64,000 bases of DNA from an uncultured bacterium (GCA_946188155.1 CAMHUC010000001.1:110921-174920); one strand, 5' to 3'; positions 34,036 to 41,661 are shown, numbered from the stretch's first letter. The notes: generated from the letters alone by a model not told the origin. Made by a program: numbers and translations.

Positions 34036-34803
34036 ATGGCAGTTAAGCAAACAAAAAAATTGAATGACAGCAGCGTAACAGACGTTACGACCGTCAACAG
34101 CACCGACCGAATCCTTATGCGGGATAGCAGCGGTAAGTTAATCCCCATTTCGCTTGCAAACCTGAAAGCGGCATTGAATGGCGGCGTAGACCAAAACGTA
34201 CAGATGGACGGCGTTTTCATTATGTACCATCGTAAACAAGACGATTACCCCGTAATGGTTAAGCCCCACAAGTGGCCAAGCCTACAGAGTGGCGGCGAAG
34301 TGGCCGACGGCGTAGCCATCGTAGAGGGTGGCAAAATCCTTATCGTTGCGCCTACTGAATCGTCTATGACATGGAGTAGCGCAGCCGTCAGCGGTGGCGG
34401 CGTAACCACGTCAGACCGCGTTACGGCTTTGAACGATTGGGCCGGTAAAGCAAACACGACGGCACAGATTACGCACGCCGAATGTAGTAGCAACGCCTAC
34501 GCCCCCGGATATTGTGCGAACTACAGCCGCGTAAACGCCAACTCTAAGGGCCTGACAGCCGGTAAGTGGTGGCTACCATCTTTGGGCGAAATGATGATGA
34601 TTTACGCCAATATGACAAAGATTAACTACGCGCTTTCGCTGATTAGCGGTGCAACGCAGTTGGCCGAAGCCGCTTATTGGACTTCTACCGAGTACAGCGC
34701 GACCATCGCCTGGAATCTGTACCTCAACCGCGGCTGCGCCCACAACACCACTAAGGCATCGAGCACGTTTCACGTTCGGCCCGTCTCAGCATTTATTGCT
34801 TAA
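34036..34803 (+). CDS. DGR target (variable) protein, DUF1566/C-lectin-like adhesin
   Basis: A 255-aa protein whose last 35 residues are encoded by the variable repeat (VR). The N-terminal 60 residues look like a phage-particle attachment domain. The C-terminal domain has the DUF1566/CLec signature WWLPSLGEMMMIYAN followed by AYWTSTEYSATIAWNL and HVRPVSAF. The residues TR encodes as Asn are here Ile, Tyr, Arg, Cys, His, Thr, Ser and Phe. They cluster on the expected ligand-binding surface. It is the probable receptor-binding tip of the phage. Confidence 0.93.
   Translation: MAVKQTKKLNDSSVTDVTTVNSTDRILMRDSSGKLIPISLANLKAALNGGVDQNVQMDGVFIMYHRKQDDYPVMVKPHKWPSLQSGGEVADGVAIVEGGKILIVAPTESSMTWSSAAVSGGGVTTSDRVTALNDWAGKANTTAQITHAECSSNAYAPGYCANYSRVNANSKGLTAGKWWLPSLGEMMMIYANMTKINYALSLISGATQLAEAAYWTSTEYSATIAWNLYLNRGCAHNTTKASSTFHVRPVSAFIA
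34685..34791 (+). repeat. DGR variable repeat (VR)
   Basis: 107 bp aligned without gaps to the TR at 35347-35453 (offset 662). Eleven differences at 34706, 34720, 34729, 34730, 34735, 34736, 34741, 34748, 34763, 34768 and 34769. All are adenine in TR, and none of the 72 non-adenine positions differ. The last 22 bases are identical and end two codons before the ORF's final Phe-Ile-Ala; the GC-rich 3' end would be the IMH. Confidence 0.95.
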
Positions 34804-34823
34804 TTCTTACTCTTTAACCTTTA

Positions 34824-34845
34824 GTTCCCGGCGAGAGCCGGGAAC
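34824..34845 (+). other. Hairpin/cruciform downstream of VR
   Basis: A perfect 9-bp stem (GTTCCCGGC 34824-34832 with GCCGGGAAC 34837-34845) and a GAGA tetraloop. It lies 32 bp after VR. Comparable short hairpins with a tetraloop follow the VR of known DGRs and raise the efficiency of mutagenic homing. Confidence 0.75.
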
Positions 34846-34866
34846 ATTACAACGAAATTTTCAAAA

Positions 34867-35256
34867 ATGGCAGACAAACCAATTAAGTTAGTATCTACTA
34901 CGCAACTATACTTAGATTGCAGGGCGTTACTCAATGAGATATTAGACGTTACGCCCAACTTTCCGCGTGACTATAAGTTTACTATCGGCGCAGAAATGCA
35001 AAGACTATCCGTTAGCCTGATAGAGTTAGACGCAGCGGCCTACATGGATAAGGCGGGCAGGGTACAAAACTTAATGAGTTTCAAAGCCAAATTCGAGACG
35101 CTTAAAACCCTAATCAGGGTAGCGGGCGAAAGACGTTGGATTAAGGGAATAGGGCGGCACGCACATATCATTGAACTGATGGACGCAATAGGAAAGCAAA
35201 GTACAGCGTGGAAAAACTCACTTACAAAAGCGAGTAAGCCGGAATCGGAAAGTTAA
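34867..35256 (+). CDS. avd: Accessory variability determinant (Avd)
   Basis: A 129-aa, mostly helical basic protein, matching Avd in size and position. Avd is a pentameric four-helix-bundle protein that binds the reverse transcriptase and the TR RNA. Helical features include TTQLYLDCRALLNEILD, FTIGAEMQRLSVSLIELDAA, LMSFKAKFETLKTLIRVAGE and HAHIIELMDAIGKQ. It lies between VR and TR, the standard location. Identification rests on context plus helical composition, with no single diagnostic motif. Confidence 0.85.
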   Translation: MADKPIKLVSTTQLYLDCRALLNEILDVTPNFPRDYKFTIGAEMQRLSVSLIELDAAAYMDKAGRVQNLMSFKAKFETLKTLIRVAGERRWIKGIGRHAHIIELMDAIGKQSTAWKNSLTKASKPESES

Positions 35257-35487
35257 GACTAACCGAGAGTGCAAGTTTCCGTAATAAATGGGGCCTATAC
35301 CGTCATTTACGGTTAAGAGCAAGTTAATAGGCCACAGATTGCGAGCCTACCGAGTACAGCGCGACCAACGCCTGGAATCTGAACCTCAACAACGGCAACG
35401 CCAACAACAACACTAAGGCATCGAACACGAATCACGTTCGGCCCGTCTCAGCACTTCTTACGGAAGCAGAAACGTAGTATATAAACA
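35257..35487 (+). ncRNA. DGR template-RNA region
   Basis: No gene is present. It contains the TR (35347-35453) plus about 90 bp of upstream and 34 bp of downstream sequence that form the flanks of the template RNA. The upstream part can fold: GGCCTAT with ATAGGCC, and CCGTA...TACGG. These would be the structured flanks needed for RT binding and priming; exact ends are not visible. Confidence 0.65.
35347..35453 (+). repeat. DGR template repeat (TR)
   Basis: 107 bp with 35 adenines, many in AAY (Asn) codons as read in the VR frame (reads TEYSATNAWNLNLNNGNA...). It is the template that the RT copies, with adenine-specific errors, into VR. See VR entry for the alignment. Confidence 0.95.
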
Positions 35488-35496
35488 TTGTCAGAT

Positions 35497-36678
35497 ATGG
35501 TAACGACTGATGGACTTTTAGAAGCGTATTACGATTGCCGACGGCGCAAACGCCGCACGGCAAGCGCGATAGTCTATGAAATGGACTACGAAACTAAACT
35601 TATCGCCTTACGCGATAGGATTAACAACCGCGTCTATCAGCCCGGAAAGTCTATTTGCTTTGTCGTAACGCGGCCCCGGTATCGTGAAGTGTTTGCCGCC
35701 TCCTTTGAAGATAGAATAGTACACCACTATATAGCCCTACGGTTAGAGCCGCTTTTTGAGTTGGTATTTAGCCCGCGTACTTTTAATTGCCGTAAGGAGA
35801 AAGGGCAGCTTTACGGTATCAATATTCTAAAGCAGGATATTAGGGATTGCAGCGAGAACTACACCCGGACTTGTTGGATTATGAAATTAGACCTACAGGG
35901 CTTTTTTATGAGCATCGACAAAGCCCTGTTGGCCGACCTGATAGACCGCTTTATTACCCAATACTATACCGGCAGCGACATAGACGATTTGCGCTACCTT
36001 TGCCGGATAGTCGTTTTGCATTGCCCCGAAAAGAATTGCGAGAGACACAGCCCGGCGCATTATTGGGATTACCTACCCGCCAATAAATCGCTATTCACTA
36101 ACGGCGAGGGCAAAGGCGTTGCTATCGGCAACCTGTTTGCGCAACTATTCGCCAATTTCCTGTTAAACGAATTTGATTGGTTTTTGGAAGAAATAGGCAT
36201 TAAGTATCATGGCCGATACGTAGATGATTTCTATTGCATACACCAAAGCAAAGCCGTATTACTTAACGCCGTGCCATTGATACGGGATAAGTTGGCCGAA
36301 TTTGGCCTAACCCTGAATCCTAAGAAATTCTACTTTCAGCACTACACCAAGGGCGTAGAGTTTACCGGGGCAGTCGTAAAGCCCAAAACGTCGTATTGTT
36401 GCAACCGCACAATAACTAACTTTATTGCAGCCGTCAGGCGGTTAAACAACGCCAAGACCTTACGGCAGGTTGAGCACGCCGTTTGCTCTATAAATAGTTA
36501 TTTGGGCTTGCTACGACACCACAACGAATACGGTATGCGTAAGAAAGTCTTAGGAATGATAGAGCGACACGCCTACGAATACATCTACATAAAAGGCCGC
36601 TATGAGATAGTGGCGTTAAAGAACAAATATAAGAAGAGAATACAGACATATAAAAGAATACGTGATGGCGATTATTGA
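35497..36678 (+). CDS. DGR reverse transcriptase
   Basis: A 393-aa group II-intron-like RT of the DGR clade. Motifs seen: IMKLDLQGFFMSIDK (motif 3/A), a DGR-type motif 4/B VAIGNLFAQLFANFLLNEFDWF, and the catalytic YVDD at residues 241-244 (GRYVDDFYCI). There is no maturase or endonuclease domain, consistent with DGR RTs. The ATG at 35497 is used; a TTG at 35488 would add three residues. It makes mutagenized cDNA of TR with the Avd partner. Confidence 0.93.
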   Translation: MVTTDGLLEAYYDCRRRKRRTASAIVYEMDYETKLIALRDRINNRVYQPGKSICFVVTRPRYREVFAASFEDRIVHHYIALRLEPLFELVFSPRTFNCRKEKGQLYGINILKQDIRDCSENYTRTCWIMKLDLQGFFMSIDKALLADLIDRFITQYYTGSDIDDLRYLCRIVVLHCPEKNCERHSPAHYWDYLPANKSLFTNGEGKGVAIGNLFAQLFANFLLNEFDWFLEEIGIKYHGRYVDDFYCIHQSKAVLLNAVPLIRDKLAEFGLTLNPKKFYFQHYTKGVEFTGAVVKPKTSYCCNRTITNFIAAVRRLNNAKTLRQVEHAVCSINSYLGLLRHHNEYGMRKKVLGMIERHAYEYIYIKGRYEIVALKNKYKKRIQTYKRIRDGDY

Positions 36679-36814
36679 AGTACAGCCCAAAGACCCGGTT
36701 ACATTGCGCGTTGATGTAATAGACATGGGCCTTTTGCACCTGTTAGAAACCCGGTACGTGGTTTTGATTGAGCAACGCGATAACGACATAGTAATAGAAC
36801 TATATAAGAAATGA
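36665..36814 (+). CDS. 49-aa small protein
   Basis: Starts inside the last codons of the RT gene (14-bp overlap, different frame) and encodes MAIIEVQPKDPVTLRVDVID... ending IVIELYKK. No recognised domain. The frame runs cleanly and stops 4 bp before the next gene's ATG, which suggests an overlapping operon gene. Similar short proteins occur downstream of RT genes but none is assigned here. Confidence 0.45.
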   Translation: MAIIEVQPKDPVTLRVDVIDMGLLHLLETRYVVLIEQRDNDIVIELYKK

Positions 36815-36818
36815 GATA

Positions 36819-37202
36819 ATGGACTATACAACAATACTTGAATTAGCGGCCACTATTAGCGGCACTATTGGCGGTTGGGAACTTATTAAGTATATGCTTA
36901 ATATCCGTACCAACAAGCGTAAGGAGAGAGCCGAAGCCAACAAAGCAGAGGCCGAGGCCGACAAAGCAGAGGTCGAGGCCGACAACGCCGATTTTTCCCT
37001 TTTGCGCGAAACGATAGAGTTTTTGCAGCAGCAGTTAAAGGAAAAAGAGGAACGATTTGCAAATCAGACCGAGAGACTTAGAAAAGTTCAAGATGATTAT
37101 TTCGAGGAAGTCAAGAAAAGCAATAGCCTTGAATTAGAATTACAGCGTTTTCGATGTGTGCGCCCTAAGTGCGCACAGAGAGAACCGCAAAACGGATATT
37201 AA
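36819..37202 (+). CDS. Coiled-coil membrane protein of the lysis module
   Basis: A 127-aa protein with one N-terminal hydrophobic segment (TTILELAATISGTIGGWELI) and a long charged coiled coil (KAEAEADKAEVEADNADF...). The C-terminal segment RCVRPKCAQREPQNGY has two Cys. It precedes the endolysin and overlaps its upstream region. This order suggests a holin- or antiholin-associated role, but the sequence is not diagnostic. Confidence 0.55.
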   Translation: MDYTTILELAATISGTIGGWELIKYMLNIRTNKRKERAEANKAEAEADKAEVEADNADFSLLRETIEFLQQQLKEKEERFANQTERLRKVQDDYFEEVKKSNSLELELQRFRCVRPKCAQREPQNGY

Positions 37203-37219
37203 CCCCTAAAACGCAGATT

Positions 37220-37798
37220 ATGGCTAAAGTAGAAAGCATTGTGCCTTTTATCCTGAAATGGGAAACCGGCACGACAGGGGCAACCCTGACAAACGAGCAG
37301 CTTTTTGAGAAAGCGAAGAAACGTGGATTTGCAAACGACCCCGACGATTTGGGAGGGGCTACGATGTGCGGCGTTACGTTGGCAACCTATACGGAATATT
37401 GCCGTAGGAAAGGCTACCCGAAACCATCCGTAGCAACCTTAAAGGCCATTAAGTACGCCGATTGGCTTGCAATCCTTAAAACGATGTTTTGGGATAGGTG
37501 GAAAGCCGACCAGATTACTAACGCCTCTATTGCCTTGATGCTTGTCGATTTCGTTTGGGCGAGCGGTAACTACGGGATAACCGTACCGCAAAAGGCTATA
37601 GGCGTGACAGCCGACGGCGTAGTAGGCCCCAAGACGTTAGCGGCCATTAACGCCCGCGACCCCCGCCAACTTTTCGACCTGTTGAAGAAAGAGCGTTTGG
37701 CCTACATTGAGCGCATTTGCAAAGCCCGGCCAAAGAACTATAAGTATCGTACCGGGTGGCTTAACCGTCTTAATGACATCAAATTTTCGGGCGTATGA
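37220..37798 (+). CDS. GH108-family endolysin
   Basis: A 192-aa peptidoglycan hydrolase. The N-terminus carries FILKWETGTTG with the catalytic Glu at residue 15, then DPDDLGGATMCGVTLATY, which is the GH108 signature. The C-terminal helical domain (TADGVVGPKTLAAINARDP) is the family peptidoglycan-binding region. The ATG at 37220 is used because the 37169 start precedes the catalytic domain by 17 unrelated residues. No signal peptide is seen, so holin-dependent release is expected. Confidence 0.9.
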   Translation: MAKVESIVPFILKWETGTTGATLTNEQLFEKAKKRGFANDPDDLGGATMCGVTLATYTEYCRRKGYPKPSVATLKAIKYADWLAILKTMFWDRWKADQITNASIALMLVDFVWASGNYGITVPQKAIGVTADGVVGPKTLAAINARDPRQLFDLLKKERLAYIERICKARPKNYKYRTGWLNRLNDIKFSGV

Positions 37799-38379
37799 GA
37801 AACGAGTATAACAGGTATTGGTATCACCAATTCAGACAAAACAATAGTAACGGTTGCAGTACGTATTTGTTCCTGATGGCCTTTGCCCTGTTTTGCCTGA
37901 TGTTTGCCGGATGCAGAACAAAGAAAGTAGTTACCGATGAAAGTAGCACGGTATCACTTATCGACACAACTAAGACCGCAGCCGACAGCCTAACAGCGAC
38001 CCACGACCTGACAGACACGACTAAAACAACGCAGACCGAAGAGGAAAGCGAGGTAGTAGAGTTTGTGGACGGTGGGGGTACTATCACCATCGACACGGCG
38101 GGCAACGTCACTTTGTCCGGGGTGAAGTCCTACAAAGGCAACCGTAAAACCGCCCGGCATGAAGAAAGAGGCGTTACCATAGCCAACGAAGTAAGCCAGG
38201 TGCATAACGAGCAAGCCAACGGCATTAAGGCCGACGAATCCAAGACGAGCCACGGAGAGAGCGAAACAAAGATAGAAAAGCCCGTTTGGTATCAGACCGT
38301 CTTAGCGAAGATTGGCGGGCTTTGTTGCATTACCGCTTTGCTTTGGGCTTTATTCCTATACCTGAAAAGAAAGTTTTAA
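37795..38379 (+). CDS. Probable unimolecular spanin
   Basis: A 194-aa protein with an N-terminal lipoprotein signal (LFLMAFALFCLMFAGC, lipidated Cys at residue 40), a periplasmic Ser/Thr/Glu-rich linker of about 130 residues, and a C-terminal transmembrane helix (GGLCCITALLWALFLYL) with a basic tail. Outer-membrane lipid anchor plus inner-membrane helix in one chain is the defining architecture of u-spanins, which fuse the membranes at the end of lysis. It overlaps the endolysin stop by four bases, the standard place for a spanin. No functional motif beyond topology was seen. Confidence 0.75.
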   Translation: MRNEYNRYWYHQFRQNNSNGCSTYLFLMAFALFCLMFAGCRTKKVVTDESSTVSLIDTTKTAADSLTATHDLTDTTKTTQTEEESEVVEFVDGGGTITIDTAGNVTLSGVKSYKGNRKTARHEERGVTIANEVSQVHNEQANGIKADESKTSHGESETKIEKPVWYQTVLAKIGGLCCITALLWALFLYLKRKF

Positions 38380-38412
38380 CGACGCATTACGTTTTCTGTA
38401 AATAGTGCTTTG

Positions 38413-38450
38413 CCCGCGTCAGTCCGGGAGGATAGAGGCGGGTTTATTTT
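38413..38450 (+). terminator. Terminator of the late operon
   Basis: A short GC stem (CCCGC at 38413-38417 with GCGGG at 38438-38442) followed by TTTATTTT. It separates the late genes from the convergent integrase. Confidence 0.5.
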
Positions 38451-38570
38451 GTGTAGACATATCAGAAATGACCGTAGAGCGCGTTTTGTCGCTTTGCCTT
38501 GCAACTATACCACCCAACGGCTAAAACGCCCTTAAAACGAATTTTTGGCAAAATTTTAACATTTCGCAAC

Positions 38571-39812
38571 CTATACGTTAAGGTTTTCGCCTTTTCTTAA
38601 CACGTAATCTATTACTTTGCGGTTGGCCGCGTCTACCTTATCCCGGTTATACTTGATATAGATACCCGTAACCTTTGCACCGTGCGAGTGGCCTAACGCT
38701 TCGCTGATAGTGTCCTTTGGTATATCCAATTCAGCCGCGTAGGTGGCCCACGAATAACGCGCCCAATACCACGAAAGTTTTTTGTCTATAGGTGTCATCT
38801 TTAGTTGGCCGTTCTTATGCTTTACGGGTTGGCCGTCTTTGCCAAGTTCAGGCACACCGATACGCGCCAGCGCATTGTCTAACGTACCGCCGTAGGCTTT
38901 TACGTTAGTGCAGCGGTCAAACATACTTAACAGGTGCTTTTTGCCTTTGTACCGTTCAAGTATTGCCGCCGCTTCCGGCTCAATCTTTATACTATATAGT
39001 TTGCCCGTCTTAGCCCGCCGGTATTCTATACGCCCATCTACTACGCTGTCATGGGTAAGCCCGGCCAAATCTGCCATATTGATACCGATTAGATAGAAAG
39101 AGAGTAGAAACAAATCGCGGTATTCGGTATAATGGTATCTGGTATCAAGTTCTATAAGTTGGCGCATCTTAGCCAACGGCAAAACACGCATACGGGTTTC
39201 TTCTGTCTTTACGCGGTAATGCCTGAATGGGTTGTTAGTCGTAACGTCATGGTCGAGGGCGTAGTTAATGGCCCGGCGCACTACCTTAACGTAGGCGGCA
39301 CGGGTGTTTATAGACAAATCGGCCATCGAGGTATAAAAATCGTCTATCCATACCGGGGTAATTTGTTCGCAGTACAACTTAGAGCAATCGCCACAGAATT
39401 TATTAAGCCTGATAATAGCAGTTTTGGCTATGTACTTAGTGTTAGTCGCCCGGCCCTCCAAAGTCTTTTGTATGAGGTCGTAAAGAGACGGTACGCCAAC
39501 GGTGGGCTTTTCAAGGTCAAGCCGCGTAAGCATTTCCTTAATTTGCGCCCGCGTAAGTTTACGCCATTGGCCGTTTTCCATGAGTTCCAAGATACGATTA
39601 CCTACCATCGTCAGGAGCGTAACAAGTACGTCGTTTGTTTTCTTTGCACCTTTGCCCGTTACCCGCTTTGTCGTGCTATCCCAATCGTCAGCGGTTACGT
39701 AGATACCCGTACTAAGGTAGATGTTAGTACCATGCCCTACGACGATTTGCACCGGGTACGTGCCATCGTTCAAAGCCCGGCGGGTGTCAAGTCTCAAAGT
39801 TGATTTTGCCAT
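38571..39812 (-). CDS. int: Phage tyrosine integrase
   Basis: A 413-aa tyrosine recombinase with an N-terminal arm-binding domain, SAM-like core-binding domain and catalytic domain. Catalytic residues on the C-terminal side: R352 in YWARYSWAT, H375 in ALGHSHGAK and nucleophile Y385 in VTGIYIKY. At the expected first-Arg position the sequence is LIGINMADLAGL, with no Arg, a variation common in Bacteroidetes integrases. It is transcribed leftward at the right end of the prophage, so attR should lie to its right. Confidence 0.92.
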   Translation of the reverse strand: MAKSTLRLDTRRALNDGTYPVQIVVGHGTNIYLSTGIYVTADDWDSTTKRVTGKGAKKTNDVLVTLLTMVGNRILELMENGQWRKLTRAQIKEMLTRLDLEKPTVGVPSLYDLIQKTLEGRATNTKYIAKTAIIRLNKFCGDCSKLYCEQITPVWIDDFYTSMADLSINTRAAYVKVVRRAINYALDHDVTTNNPFRHYRVKTEETRMRVLPLAKMRQLIELDTRYHYTEYRDLFLLSFYLIGINMADLAGLTHDSVVDGRIEYRRAKTGKLYSIKIEPEAAAILERYKGKKHLLSMFDRCTNVKAYGGTLDNALARIGVPELGKDGQPVKHKNGQLKMTPIDKKLSWYWARYSWATYAAELDIPKDTISEALGHSHGAKVTGIYIKYNRDKVDAANRKVIDYVLRKGENLNV

Positions 39813-39997
39813 ATCTGATTTGCTGAAAATTTGCTGAATTATATACCAAAAAGTACCCTAAAGAGCCTTATTTTACCTAAAAATTAGGGTAGTTGAGAGA
39901 ATGGGAAAATACGGAAAACGCCTGTAAATAAGGCTTTCGGGCTATTAGGCCGCGATTTCCTTGTAATAATCCCATAAATTAATCTTAATCTGTTGTA
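39813..39997. other. Integrase-tetR gap, candidate att/int regulatory region
   Basis: The gap contains a tandem direct repeat of TTTGCTGAA (39819-39827 and 39830-39838) and an 8-bp inverted repeat TACCCTAA/TTAGGGTA (39854-39861 and 39884-39891). Such repeats near int are typical of integrase arm or operator sites. The phage-host boundary probably lies here, but the other end is outside the window, so the core site cannot be read. Confidence 0.4.
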
Positions 39998-40597
39998 TTA
40001 AAAATCTTTTCGTTGAAACTTTCCTAATGCACCGTAGACAACCTTGGCCACCTGCGGCTTGGTGTCCTCCTCCTTCATACCGTGGGCGATGCGCCCATAT
40101 ATATAAGGTACTTCGAGGCCCTTGATACAGTAGTGGGTGATGTCGGCCACCAGGTCTACATTGTCGATATCGAACTCACCGTCAGCCTTGCCTTCCGTGT
40201 ATACTTTACGGAAGAGCTCTATCTCGGCATCGTCGAAGTGCTTGCGCACCTTCTCCACCATCCAGATGTTACGGAAGAACTCGGCGCGCAGGTTGCCGTT
40301 CCTGACCACCGTCTCGCGGATCATGCTCAGATGGGTGTAGATCAGCTCGATAATCTTGTCCTGAGGGCGAATCTTGCGGGCTGCCACCTCGTCGAGCTTG
40401 TCGCTCAGGCGTTCCAGCTCGCCCTCGATGACGGCATAGTAAATCTCCTCCTTCGACTTGAAGTAGGTATAGAGCGTGCGTCGCCCTTTGCCCGACTGCT
40501 GGGCGATGTCGTTCATCGTGGTGTTCTCCAGACCGTTCTTGGCAAACAGCTGGCGGGCCACGTCTACGAGTTTCTGTCTTGTCTTTGATATGGACAT
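39998..40597 (-). CDS. TetR/AcrR family transcriptional regulator
   Basis: A 199-aa host regulator. The N-terminal HTH is standard for TetR (VDVARQLFAKNGLENTTMNDIAQQSGKGRRTLYTYFKSKEEIY); the C-terminal ligand-binding domain is less conserved. The ATG at 40597 is chosen over longer starts because MSISKTRQKLVDVA is the usual beginning. It is preceded by a perfect palindrome (40626-40651) between its -7 box and the start, suggesting autoregulation. The ligand is unknown. Confidence 0.88.
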   Translation of the reverse strand: MSISKTRQKLVDVARQLFAKNGLENTTMNDIAQQSGKGRRTLYTYFKSKEEIYYAVIEGELERLSDKLDEVAARKIRPQDKIIELIYTHLSMIRETVVRNGNLRAEFFRNIWMVEKVRKHFDDAEIELFRKVYTEGKADGEFDIDNVDLVADITHYCIKGLEVPYIYGRIAHGMKEEDTKPQVAKVVYGALGKFQRKDF

Positions 40598-40625
40598 ATC
40601 TGCTTCCTCATTGGTTAATGTAAAA

Positions 40626-40651
40626 TTGCACACGACTATTGCAGTGTGCAA
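40626..40651. promoter_or_regulatory. Perfect palindromic operator of the TetR gene
   Basis: TTGCACAC (40626-40633) and GTGTGCAA (40644-40651) with a 10-bp spacer. The minus-strand -7 box TAATTTTG (40649-40656) overlaps the outer arm. This would block RNA polymerase when bound by the repressor. Confidence 0.7.
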
Positions 40652-40760
40652 AATTACGCTTTTCTTTTTGATTACGCAAGAAAAAGGGATGATATTTTTA
40701 CGCCTGACGGAAAAAAACAAAAAAAATGCATAATTATTTGCACAATTCAAAAATTCTTAG

Positions 40761-40768
40761 TACCTTTG
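40761..40768 (+). promoter_or_regulatory. Promoter of the tRNA gene
   Basis: TACCTTTG, 46 bp before the tRNA 5' end. Confidence 0.6.
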
Positions 40769-40814
40769 CACCCGATTTCAGAGAGGCACGCCTCTTGAAG
40801 CAATGGTTTTATAT

Positions 40815-40887
40815 CGCGGAGTGGAGCAGTTGGTAGCTCGCCAGGCTCATAACCTGGAGGTCGCACGTTCGAATCCTGCCTCCGCAA
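40815..40887 (+). tRNA. tRNA-fMet (initiator, anticodon CAT)
   Basis: The cloverleaf is readable. The acceptor stem CGCGGAG pairs with CTCCGCA and keeps the C1-A72 mismatch typical of initiator tRNAs. D-stem GAGC/GCTC, anticodon stem CCAGG/CCTGG around loop CTCATAA. The T stem GCACG/CCTGC has one C-C mismatch. The CCA is not encoded. The overall sequence is close to E. coli fMet. Confidence 0.95.
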
Positions 40888-40892
40888 CTTTT

Positions 40893-40929
40893 GAAGGGCA
40901 AGCGGCTGATTGTCAGCACGTTGCCCTTC
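40893..40929 (+). terminator. Terminator after the tRNA
   Basis: Stem GAAGGGCAA (40893-40901) with TTGCCCTTC (40921-40929), followed by TTTCG. Confidence 0.6.
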
Positions 40930-40988
40930 TTTCGTTCGCATGCTGCGGACACAAGTCAGACAGTAAAAAGGGGCAAAGGACACGAAAA

Positions 40989-41012
40989 GCCCCGTCCTAT
41001 TTGGGACGGGGC
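40989..41012 (+). terminator. Second strong hairpin
   Basis: A 9-bp stem GCCCCGTCC (40989-40997) with GGACGGGGC (41004-41012) and a 6-nt loop. No T-tract, so it may be a processing or attenuation hairpin. Confidence 0.5.
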
Positions 41013-41163
41013 ACTCTCATTGCGCGTTGAGCGTGTCTTAAGCAAACAACTGGCCGACTATGCGGCTGCAGTAGAGAGTTTGGTGCCAAGGTCGGCGAGT
41101 GCGGCCTTGAATGTCTTGATTTCCGACTACTTTTGCAGACGAAACATCAAATACGACTTATAT

Positions 41164-41292
41164 ATGACACAAGAATATGCAAGGGCTACAGTAGCAATGC
41201 CCGTAAACGAAGAGAAACAGCCCGTCCGTCAAGAACTGGCTTACGAGATAGAGAACCGTGACATCAACGATGAATTTACCGTGAAGTTCTGA
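41164..41292 (+). CDS. 42-aa hypothetical protein, possibly the 3' part of a longer gene
   Basis: The first ATG gives MTQEYARATVAMPVNEEKQP... ending in DEFTVKF, 3 bp before the cupin gene. The same frame is open and protein-like further upstream, from about 41018 (for example VLSKQLADYAAAVESLVPRS), but without an ATG and immediately after a hairpin. It may be a small antitoxin-like protein with a non-ATG start or a truncated gene. The family is not recognised. Confidence 0.4.
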   Translation: MTQEYARATVAMPVNEEKQPVRQELAYEIENRDINDEFTVKF

Positions 41293-41295
41293 CCT

Positions 41296-41637
41296 ATGGC
41301 AAAGACAAGCGAAACTTACCAGATAACCGCCGACATTCAGTGGCAGGATGCCGGTGATGGAATAGTCCGCCAGATCATGGGCTACGATCAGCACCTGATG
41401 ATGGTGAAAGTGAAGTTCCTGCAAGGAGCAGTCGGCACCCTTCATCAGCATCCCCACACCCAAAGTACCTATGTGGCCAGCGGTTGCTTTGAAGTGACCA
41501 TCGGTGACAAGAAACAGGTTCTCAAGGCTGGCGATGGCTATTATGTGGCTCCCAACCTGCCGCACGGCTGCGTCTGCTTAGAGGCTGGCATCCTCATAGA
41601 TACCTTCAGCCCGATGCGTGAGGACTTTCTGAAATAA
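41296..41637 (+). CDS. Cupin-domain protein, KdgF-like
   Basis: A 113-aa single-domain cupin. Motif 1 is GTLHQHPHTQSTYVASGCFE, with the metal-binding His residues; motif 2 contains GDGYYVAPNLPHGCVCLEAG. This resembles the KdgF-type cupins that convert unsaturated uronates. No pectinase genes are nearby, so the substrate is uncertain. It follows the small upstream frame directly. Confidence 0.85.
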   Translation: MAKTSETYQITADIQWQDAGDGIVRQIMGYDQHLMMVKVKFLQGAVGTLHQHPHTQSTYVASGCFEVTIGDKKQVLKAGDGYYVAPNLPHGCVCLEAGILIDTFSPMREDFLK

Positions 41638-41661
41638 GTGATTATACCTCATTTCTCATTT

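Noticed and set aside
34685..35453. VR/TR pair as simple gene duplication
   Set aside because: Mismatches are confined to TR adenines, which random divergence would not produce; the neighbours are Avd and RT.
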